A program made the translations under genes and the position numbers. A stretch of DNA of 5,019 nt from assembly GCA_964602655.1 (NCBI GenBank), contig CAZRSF010000134.1, forward strand, positions 1 to 5,019, in the 5' to 3' direction. The number at the start of each line of letters is the position of its first letter. Positions within the stretch are counted from its first letter, which is position 1. Shown here piece after piece: positions 1 to 5,019 of this stretch. The notes below the pieces were generated by a model. The model had not been told where the DNA came from. It was given only the letters and a program-made list of their open reading frames with translations, and did no database searches. The DNA is from Moduliflexus sp964602655 (lineage in GTDB: Bacteria; Moduliflexota; Moduliflexia; Moduliflexales; Moduliflexaceae).

Positions 1-1939
1 TGACCACTTGAATAAGGCGGTCGCGGTCGCCGGTAATTTCCGGCAGATCGCCGGGAATATCGGTGAGCGCCGCGAGTCCTTTTTTCTCGAACAGCGCGGA
101 TGTGGCGAGCATGGCGCGTTCGATAATGTCTTTCGCCATCATTTTTTGCATTTTCCAATCAATCTTCCCGGCCTCCATTTTCGCCACGTCGAGCACGTCG
201 TTAATCAGGGTTGTCAGCCGCTCGCCTTCGGCAATAATAATGTCGAGGTTTTCGTTGACCTGATTGACCGCTTTCGCCACTTTTTTGTCGGAAATGTCCT
301 GAAACGCGGGTAAAATCACCCCTTCGAAGCGCTTTTTGATGATTTTGGCAAAGCCGATGACTGAGGTCAGCGGCGTCCGCAATTCATGGGACACCGTCGA
401 GATGAAGTCGGTTTTCATCTGGTCGATCTCTTTTTCGCGGGTAATATCGCGCGTCAGCAAGACCGCGCCGATTGCCTCTTGCCGATCTTCCGGCAGCGCA
501 GGGTCTTTGTAAATCGCGGTGGCCACCACTTTTCCGATGCGTTCGTTCATCATACTGATTTCCGACACCGCATACGATTCAAGCCCGGAACTCGTCATCT
601 CGACTAACTCGCAGACGTGCTTGTCAAAGACTTCGTCGCAGCGTTTTCCCAGAATCTCGTCGTCGCTCAAGCCCATCATGATGTATAAGGCCGGGTTGCA
701 ACGAGTGATTCTGCCGTCCGGGTCGGTGGCTAACAATCCATCCGCCATGTTATCCAGAATGGCGGACATGTAGGCCAGCGTGGCCTGTAATTCGCGGGTG
801 GCATCATTGACGCGCTGTTCCAACGTGCCGAAGACTTCGCGCAATTGCCGCGCCATGCTGTTGAACGCGACCGCTAACGTGCCGAGTTCGTCGCGCGACC
901 GAATCGTGAGTTCGTGCGACAAATTGCCGGAGGTGATGGTTTGTACGCCGGTGAGCAATTTTTTAACCGGGATGACGATGCTTCTGGCTAAAAAATAGCC
1001 TAAGAGCGACGCGCCGATCAGGCAGCCCGCCATAATGCCGAGCAGCGTCACGACCGCCTGCTGCTGCGTCTGCACATACGTGTCGGCGGAGACGCTGATG
1101 CCCATGACGCCGACAGGCGTTCCCGCCAAATTTTTGAGCGGAATGTATTGGGCTAACAGACCGCCGGATCGGAATTCGGCGGTCTGTTCTCGCGACGAGT
1201 CTCCGGCGATCAAGCGTTGATACACGTCTGCGGGAATCGAGGTCGCGCCAGTCGCGCTGATCGGTTCGGCGTTCAAATAGAGGGCGGCCTGCACGTTGAA
1301 CAGTTCCTGAATCTCGCGGACCAAATCGGTCTGGCGATTCAACACTAATTGCACCATCACCGCGCCGGGAAATTCGTCCTGACTCCCGCCGATCACCTTC
1401 GATTCTGCGGAAAACACGCTGGCCGATGTCATGACAAGCAAGTCCGGCGTGTTGCCGCTTGCCGGAATAATTTCTGTCGAAACGGGCGGCATGGTTTCTT
1501 CACGCTGCATCGCGTTGACGATATGCGAATGGCGCAAGGCATCCTCGATTCGTGGAATCAGCGCGTCGTTTCGAGGCTGCGGCTGCACGGAGAAGACGTC
1601 GCCTTTGGACGTGATAATATGGATAAACAGATTGGCGCGACGGAGATCGGGTTTACCTGACAGATACGATTCGATTTTCTCGCGGGAATTCAGCTTGACA
1701 AGCAGTTGCAGCGTCCCATCATCCGAGAGCGTTGACGTGATCGTCTGCAACTGGTCGAGTTGATTCGCACACATCAATTCCGCGACGCGGATGCCGCTTT
1801 CCATATAGTCTAAGGCAGAGGTATTGATTTTTTCCGTAAAGTACCGGATCGAAAACAACGTCGTGATGACAATCGAAAATGACGTAACGGTAAAAAACGA
1901 TAACAGCAGCTTGGTTTTTAAGTTCACATAGTTCAACAT
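1..1939 (-). CDS. Membrane sensor histidine kinase (Cache-HAMP-PAS-HisKA), C-terminus cut by window edge
   Basis: I translated the reverse strand from the ATG at 1939 and it stays open for 646 codons to the window edge. Residues about 10-31 form the first membrane helix. Residues about 32-293 are a large extracytoplasmic domain of double-Cache size, with a late 'IPLKNLAGTPVGVMGI' stretch typical of Cache folds. Residues about 295-317 are the second membrane helix. HAMP follows at about 318-371, with 'RSRDELGTLAVAFNSMA'. PAS lies at about 388-500 ('ILDNMADGLLATDPDGRI'). HisKA starts at about 505 with the H-box 'STVSHELRTPL', whose His518 (386-388) should be the autophosphorylated residue. The last residues, 'ITGDRDRLIQVV', are the approach to the ATPase N-box, so the catalytic domain, and any receiver domain, lie outside. 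The family senses a ligand outside the membrane and phosphorylates a response regulator inside; neither is identified here. ATG 1939 is the first ATG after an in-frame upstream stop and has a good ribosome site. HisKA carries an extra stretch of about 17 residues. Confidence 0.95.
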   Translation of the reverse strand, partial: MLNYVNLKTKLLLSFFTVTSFSIVITTLFSIRYFTEKINTSALDYMESGIRVAELMCANQLDQLQTITSTLSDDGTLQLLVKLNSREKIESYLSGKPDLRRANLFIHIITSKGDVFSVQPQPRNDALIPRIEDALRHSHIVNAMQREETMPPVSTEIIPASGNTPDLLVMTSASVFSAESKVIGGSQDEFPGAVMVQLVLNRQTDLVREIQELFNVQAALYLNAEPISATGATSIPADVYQRLIAGDSSREQTAEFRSGGLLAQYIPLKNLAGTPVGVMGISVSADTYVQTQQQAVVTLLGIMAGCLIGASLLGYFLARSIVIPVKKLLTGVQTITSGNLSHELTIRSRDELGTLAVAFNSMARQLREVFGTLEQRVNDATRELQATLAYMSAILDNMADGLLATDPDGRITRCNPALYIMMGLSDDEILGKRCDEVFDKHVCELVEMTSSGLESYAVSEISMMNERIGKVVATAIYKDPALPEDRQEAIGAVLLTRDITREKEIDQMKTDFISTVSHELRTPLTSVIGFAKIIKKRFEGVILPAFQDISDKKVAKAVNQVNENLDIIIAEGERLTTLINDVLDVAKMEAGKIDWKMQKMMAKDIIERAMLATSALFEKKGLAALTDIPGDLPEITGDRDRLIQVV

Positions 1940-1949
1940 AGCCTGAGAT

Positions 1950-1957
1950 TCCTTCTT
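1950..1957 (-). promoter_or_regulatory. Ribosome binding site of the histidine kinase
   Basis: On the minus strand, AAGAAGGA lies 10 bases upstream of the ATG at 1939. It is the clearest Shine-Dalgarno site in the window. It fixes the kinase start, because no other ATG lies between this one and the in-frame upstream stop. Confidence 0.75.
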
Positions 1958-2015
1958 GTACAGGGAATTTAAACAAAAATAATTTTCTGCGCGCCATCGC
2001 TCCGAATAGCAATAC

Positions 2016-2045
2016 GTATTAGACGCTGTTATGCGAGAGAGTCAA
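2016..2045 (-). promoter_or_regulatory. Candidate sigma70-type promoter for the histidine kinase
   Basis: On the minus strand TTGACT (2040-2045) matches the -35 consensus at 5 of 6 bases. After an 18-base spacer comes TAATAC (2016-2021), a weak -10 with 3 of 6 matches. Transcription would begin near 2009, giving a leader of about 70 bases before the ATG at 1939. The AT-rich stretch immediately upstream could serve as an UP element. The call rests on consensus matching only. Confidence 0.4.
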
Positions 2046-2068
2046 TAAAAAATATCCGTTTTTTTTAT
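2045..2068. repeat. AT-rich inverted repeat between the two divergent promoters
   Basis: ATAAAAAA (2045-2052) and TTTTTTAT (2061-2068) are perfect 8-bp inverted arms around an 8-base centre, TATCCGTT. The element fills the gap between the two candidate -35 boxes. It could be a shared UP element, a bent A-tract or a regulator site. A T-run on each strand also gives a superficial terminator look, but the stem contains only A-T pairs and would not be stable. Confidence 0.45.
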
Positions 2069-2069
2069 G

Positions 2070-2097
2070 TTGACAAATAATCCTGATGAACATTAAT
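2070..2097 (+). promoter_or_regulatory. Candidate sigma70-type promoter for the DapF-like/MFS operon
   Basis: TTGACA at 2070-2075 is a perfect -35 consensus. ATTAAT at 2092-2097, after a 16-base spacer, matches the -10 consensus at 4 of 6 positions. An 8-T tract (2059-2066) sits just upstream, where an UP element would be. The start of transcription would be near 2104, leaving a leader of about 110 bases that includes the hairpin at 2133-2150. Confidence 0.45.
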
Positions 2098-2132
2098 CTC
2101 AGAACAGTCTCTCAAAAAGAATGTGCAGCAAA

Positions 2133-2150
2133 ACAAACGTCTCCGTTTGT
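2133..2150. repeat. Perfect 7-bp hairpin in the leader of the DapF-like gene
   Basis: ACAAACG (2133-2139) and CGTTTGT (2144-2150) are perfect inverted arms around the loop TCTC. Read on the minus strand the loop is GAGA, which fits the stable GNRA tetraloop class. No T-run follows on the plus strand, so it is not an ordinary terminator there. It could be an RNA leader structure or a dimeric regulator's operator. Function is unknown. Confidence 0.5.
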
Positions 2151-2213
2151 CGAAATACAAGCATGAGGATGTAAAATTTATCAACCAATCATACTGTTGA
2201 ACGTCCAAACACC

Positions 2214-3329
2214 ATGCGGCAGATTCCATTTACAAAAATGACGATGCTGGGAAATAACTTTGTGCTTGTGGATGAAATACACTCTCGCATTTTGAATGAA
2301 TCCGAAAAGTCGTCTTTTGCATTCCATGCGACAAATTTTTATTATGGCATTGGCTCGGATAATTTTCTCGTCGTGCAGCCATGTCTGCCGGAAATATTGC
2401 ACGAGATTCAGTGCGAACGTCTTTATTGGGATGCCCTTCCTAATGTTCCAAGCGCGGAATATATCTTTCGCATGTTCGAGCCAACAGGAGTTGAAGCGTT
2501 TAGCTGCGGAAATGGGTTATTATGCGTCGCGCAGTATCTCTATGCTGTATATGGCATAGAAGCAGCGCGAGTTATTACGGAAATCCCAACGAAATCGCCG
2601 AAAGTTATTACGGTTGGGACGACACCGTCTTTGCAGCACAAAAACTGGACAAGTTTAGGCTATCCTCAGCGTCTTACATCCATGTCAGGCATGGTGAATT
2701 TATTGGCTGAGACAGATGCTTTCGCCCACTGCACTCTTCACAGGATCACGTTTGATATACCTCGCGAATGGTTGCCGCCGCAATTGAATCATGAGACTTT
2801 ATCACTGTCCGGGCATCTAGTATTTACAGGAGAACCGCATTTCGTCATTTTCCCTGAAATTGACTTTTCTTTACCGGAGGTTGCCGCAAATGTGTTTCGC
2901 AATCAAGATACCCATTTTCATCTCCCTTTCGAATCCGAACACCTTCAGTTAGAAGAAATCAGTTCATTGCTTGTGCATTCCATTGGTCGTTGCCTGAATC
3001 AACTCTATGCTAAAAATTTTCCAGTTGGGATTAATATTGATTTCGTTCGCGTGGTTGATCGCGAGGGAATTTTAGAATATCGTTGTTTCGAACGTGGCAT
3101 TTATCGTGAAACATTGGCATGTGGAACTGGCGCAGTCGCCTCCGCATTCGTGGCGAATACGTTGAATCTTTGTTCGGTGAAAACAACTGCTATTTGGCCA
3201 CATTGCTGTCGGTGGCATACCCCGACAGCTGTTATGTCAGTGAATACAATCGAACAGGAGTGGATTTTATCCGGTAGTCCCGTTGTATTGTATGATGGAG
3301 TATTTCAATGGGATGGAAATCCCCAATAA
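2214..3329 (+). CDS. DapF-family amino-acid epimerase/racemase, enlarged and with altered substrate residues
   Basis: This 371-residue protein has the pattern of diaminopimelate epimerase, the cofactor-free two-cysteine enzyme that converts LL- to meso-diaminopimelate for lysine and cell-wall synthesis. The start matches the family ('FTKMTMLGNNFVLVDE', residues 6-21), followed by 'GIGSDNFLVVQP' (45-56). The two catalytic cysteines are present: Cys98 in 'SCGNG' and Cys303 in 'ACGTGA'. 'FERG' (292-295) and the ending 'LSGSPVVLYDG' (352-362) also fit, so both halves are complete. Compared with E. coli DapF (274 residues, from memory), extra sequence lies before residue 85, between Cys98 and residue 207, and between 207 and 274. 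Asparagines that contact substrate in DapF are changed: Glu89 replaces Asn64 and Glu207 replaces Asn157 (GEPH for GNPH), and Asn50 replaces Gln44. Asn274, Glu293 and Arg294 are kept. Another amino-acid substrate is therefore possible, and I withhold the symbol dapF. ATG 2214 is the first ATG after an in-frame stop; no Shine-Dalgarno site is visible. It probably shares an mRNA with the next gene. Confidence 0.88.
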   Translation: MRQIPFTKMTMLGNNFVLVDEIHSRILNESEKSSFAFHATNFYYGIGSDNFLVVQPCLPEILHEIQCERLYWDALPNVPSAEYIFRMFEPTGVEAFSCGNGLLCVAQYLYAVYGIEAARVITEIPTKSPKVITVGTTPSLQHKNWTSLGYPQRLTSMSGMVNLLAETDAFAHCTLHRITFDIPREWLPPQLNHETLSLSGHLVFTGEPHFVIFPEIDFSLPEVAANVFRNQDTHFHLPFESEHLQLEEISSLLVHSIGRCLNQLYAKNFPVGINIDFVRVVDREGILEYRCFERGIYRETLACGTGAVASAFVANTLNLCSVKTTAIWPHCCRWHTPTAVMSVNTIEQEWILSGSPVVLYDGVFQWDGNPQ

Positions 3330-3345
3330 ACAGTATGTGTATGAA

Positions 3346-3349
3346 AGGA
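3346..3349 (+). promoter_or_regulatory. Weak, closely spaced ribosome site of the sensor-MFS gene
   Basis: AGGA ends only 3 bases before the ATG at 3353, which is tighter than usual. The other in-frame ATGs, at 3335 and 3341, have no Shine-Dalgarno match at all. This site tips the start choice to 3353, but the start remains uncertain by up to 6 codons. Translational coupling to the gene ending at 3329 could make up for a weak site. Confidence 0.35.
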
Positions 3350-3352
3350 ACA

Positions 3353-5019
3353 ATGAAAGATAATAACTGCCACCGTAATCATCTCAACCGGTCTTTCGAA
3401 TTGAAGGTTATTCTGAGTGCATTAGCATTGTTAATATTAGCATTCAGCTTTAATGCAATGCTCAGCATGAATTCGCTGCGAAAATTATATGTCGAATCGA
3501 TTGCATCGCAGTACAGCGCAATTGGGAAGGACTTACAGCGGAAAATTGAGCAGGCTCTTCGGTTTGGCAAATCAATCTCCACTTTTATCGGAATGGAAAA
3601 AATTTTGGCGGACACGAAAACCAACATTGTCAAAGAACTCTCTGTCCGAGAGGTTGCGACGCCTTCTCCGAGAATTTCTTCCGATTCCGATATCTCCGTA
3701 TCAATCGTCTTGCCGAACGGAACGATTGCGTATAGTACCGATCCCATGCTGGTTGGCACGATTTTTGATGAAAAAGCGTCAATAAATTTTCCGAGTTCAG
3801 AAGAAGAAAACGCTTTTGCGGAAGCCGCCTACATCAAATACCAACATACATACGTAACACCATTACCAATTCGGGATACGAAAAAGAATTGGGTCGCTAC
3901 TGCAATAATCGCCTTTGATGAAGAACAGGTGCAGAAGCTTTTGAATATCGTGCTGAAAGCAATGATAAAACAGATCGTTATTATTCTTGCCGGAAGCATC
4001 ACGCTGTTATTTATATTGCTGCGGCTGGCTTCAGGCAAAATGACGACTCTGGATAAACGAACAAAATTCAAGATTTCTCTTGTCATGTTCCTGGTCATCG
4101 GAGCGGCTCAACTTCTCTTTTCCGCCATTCATACCTATGAATTCAAGGATTACTACCTGCAAATTACCAGAACCAAAACCCAGACCATGTCAGCGTTGTT
4201 AAAACAAGATATTGAGTTTTTTTTCAGTAAAGGCATCCACATTGATAAGTTGTTCAAAATAGATACCGTGATGGAAACAATTATCGCCTCTTCTCCCGAA
4301 CTGGAGAACATGATGATCACGGATCAAAACCGCGAACCGAAGTATATGGCGACAAGGCAAGGCCTGGTTGATTTTCGAAATATGTTGCCAGATCAAATCG
4401 AAAAAATGCGCGATAGTCAGCTTGTCGGAAGCGACCCGAATTATCACATTGAGATGGAACTTCGTGATAACGCTATGGTGATGGGATATCTCAGCGCGAA
4501 GATTTCTCAAAAAGCGATTTTCACGAAATTGAAAGAAATTGTCCTGGATTCGCTTACGATTCTTGTGATTTCCATGTTGTTTTTTGTCGAATTGATGATT
4601 CTGATTTTTCAATTCATAGAACGCCAAATTCTGGGTGTCACGTCGAAAAGCGCAAGCAATTACGCCTCAGCGATGCGTCCTGTCGCATTTCTCTTTTTAT
4701 TCGGACTGGATAGTTGCGCCTCGTTCCTCCCGCTGTATATGGGAATGCTTTATCAACCATTGTGGGGATTGTCAAAGCATATTGTCATGGGCTTGCCGAT
4801 TTCAATCGAAATGGCGACGACGGGGATCGCGTTATTCATCGCAGGAAGTTGGATTGATCGTCGACACTGGCGCGAACCATTTTTTGCTGGTTTAGCGGTT
4901 ACTGCAATCGGCGTATTCTATTCATGGCTCGCTCCTGATGCATTACATTTCATTCTTTCGCGCGGTGTCGTCGGAATCGGATATGGCTGGACATTGATGG
5001 CGGTACAGGGGTTTGTTAT
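3353..5019 (+). CDS. MFS transporter fused to two N-terminal TM-Cache-TM sensor modules, C-terminus cut by window edge
   Basis: The frame is open for 555 codons from ATG 3353 to the window edge. Residues about 18-36 are the first membrane helix, followed by an extracytoplasmic Cache-like domain to about 203 ('VLPNGTIAYSTDPMLVG', 119-135) and a second helix at about 206-226. A short basic linker leads into a third helix (240-258), a second outer domain (about 260-397, 'MMITDQNREPKYMAT') and a fourth helix (399-421). From about 440 the sequence becomes transporter-like. Two helices are followed by the MFS motif A loop 'AGSWIDRRHWRE' (497-508), then a third helix and 'SRGVVGIGYGWTLMA' (536-550), which resembles MFS helix 4. 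The predicted topology is consistent: four sensor helices return the chain to the cytoplasm, where MFS helix 1 must begin. The two modules look like a tandem duplication. No HAMP or kinase part is seen up to the cut; the rest of the transporter and any C-terminal output domain are outside. Substrate unknown. It starts 23 bases after the DapF-like gene with no terminator between. Confidence 0.85.
   Translation, partial: MKDNNCHRNHLNRSFELKVILSALALLILAFSFNAMLSMNSLRKLYVESIASQYSAIGKDLQRKIEQALRFGKSISTFIGMEKILADTKTNIVKELSVREVATPSPRISSDSDISVSIVLPNGTIAYSTDPMLVGTIFDEKASINFPSSEEENAFAEAAYIKYQHTYVTPLPIRDTKKNWVATAIIAFDEEQVQKLLNIVLKAMIKQIVIILAGSITLLFILLRLASGKMTTLDKRTKFKISLVMFLVIGAAQLLFSAIHTYEFKDYYLQITRTKTQTMSALLKQDIEFFFSKGIHIDKLFKIDTVMETIIASSPELENMMITDQNREPKYMATRQGLVDFRNMLPDQIEKMRDSQLVGSDPNYHIEMELRDNAMVMGYLSAKISQKAIFTKLKEIVLDSLTILVISMLFFVELMILIFQFIERQILGVTSKSASNYASAMRPVAFLFLFGLDSCASFLPLYMGMLYQPLWGLSKHIVMGLPISIEMATTGIALFIAGSWIDRRHWREPFFAGLAVTAIGVFYSWLAPDALHFILSRGVVGIGYGWTLMAVQGFV

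Larger units (their letters stand above)
1940..2213. other. Divergent intergenic region, no protein gene seen
   Basis: This stretch separates the starts of the leftward kinase and the rightward DapF-like gene. No convincing protein gene is present on either strand. It is AT-rich around 2040-2100. It holds a leftward promoter candidate, an AT-rich inverted repeat, a rightward promoter candidate and a 7-bp hairpin, each listed separately. No tRNA, riboswitch or terminator could be recognised. Confidence 0.7.

Noticed and set aside
1349..1763. Plus-strand open frames of about 100 codons opposite the kinase
   Set aside because: They lie antisense to a clear Cache-HAMP-PAS-HisKA coding frame and their translations show no domain pattern.
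1719..2012. Minus-strand 97-codon open frame starting upstream of the kinase
   Set aside because: It is out of frame with the kinase, overlaps its first 220 bases, and its translation lacks the membrane helix that the kinase frame shows there.
2045..2068. AT-rich inverted repeat read as a bidirectional terminator
   Set aside because: The stem consists only of A-T pairs, and the two flanking genes diverge, so no transcript is expected to end here.
2086..2166. A 26-codon open frame on the plus strand in the intergenic region
   Set aside because: It has no ribosome site and no recognisable product. Its ATG lies upstream of the transcription start expected from the candidate promoter at 2070-2097.
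2214..3329. DapF-like gene assigned directly as staphylopine-type histidine racemase
   Set aside because: It keeps the DapF-style 'CGNG' and 'FERG' motifs, and no opine dehydrogenase or nicotianamine-synthase-like gene is in the window, so the specific call is not supported.
3379..3759. Minus-strand open frame of 126 codons opposite the sensor-MFS gene
   Set aside because: It overlaps the first sensor module of a well-supported gene and has no recognisable domain or ribosome site.
4199..4627. Minus-strand open frame of 142 codons opposite the second sensor module
   Set aside because: Its His- and Asn-rich composition is what the reverse strand of this coding sequence would give, and the plus-strand frame has clear membrane and sensor structure.

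Overview
The window looks like a piece of a Gram-negative bacterial chromosome carrying two divergent transcription units. No RNA gene, CRISPR array, insertion sequence or phage gene is visible. Long two-membrane-pass sensor proteins with Cache-like outer domains suggest a signalling-rich environmental bacterium, perhaps deltaproteobacterial or from a candidate phylum. The phylum cannot be fixed from this sequence.

Left block (1-1939, minus strand): most of a membrane sensor histidine kinase. It has a first membrane segment, a large Cache-like outer domain, a second membrane segment, HAMP, PAS and HisKA with the phospho-acceptor His at residue 518. The window edge cuts it just as the ATPase domain begins. 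The gene is GC-rich (about 57-65% in sampled lines).

Middle (1940-2213): a 274-base divergent intergenic region. It holds a kinase promoter candidate, an AT-rich inverted repeat, a forward promoter candidate and a perfect 7-bp hairpin in the leader of the rightward unit.

Right block (2214-5019, plus strand): two genes 23 bases apart and apparently co-transcribed, with clearly lower GC (about 35-48% in sampled lines). The first encodes a 371-residue DapF-family epimerase or racemase, about 100 residues longer than ordinary DapF. Both catalytic cysteines are kept, but two substrate-contacting asparagines are replaced by glutamate. The second, cut by the right edge, encodes two tandem TM-Cache-TM sensor modules followed by the start of a major facilitator superfamily (MFS) transporter.

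Reading of the whole: the best candidate for an undescribed system is the pair of altered DapF-like enzyme and sensor-fused MFS transporter, possibly with the divergent kinase as regulator. One enzyme would make or convert an amino-acid-like compound, and a transporter with its own outer sensor would move or detect it. This link is inferred from gene order and domain content only.
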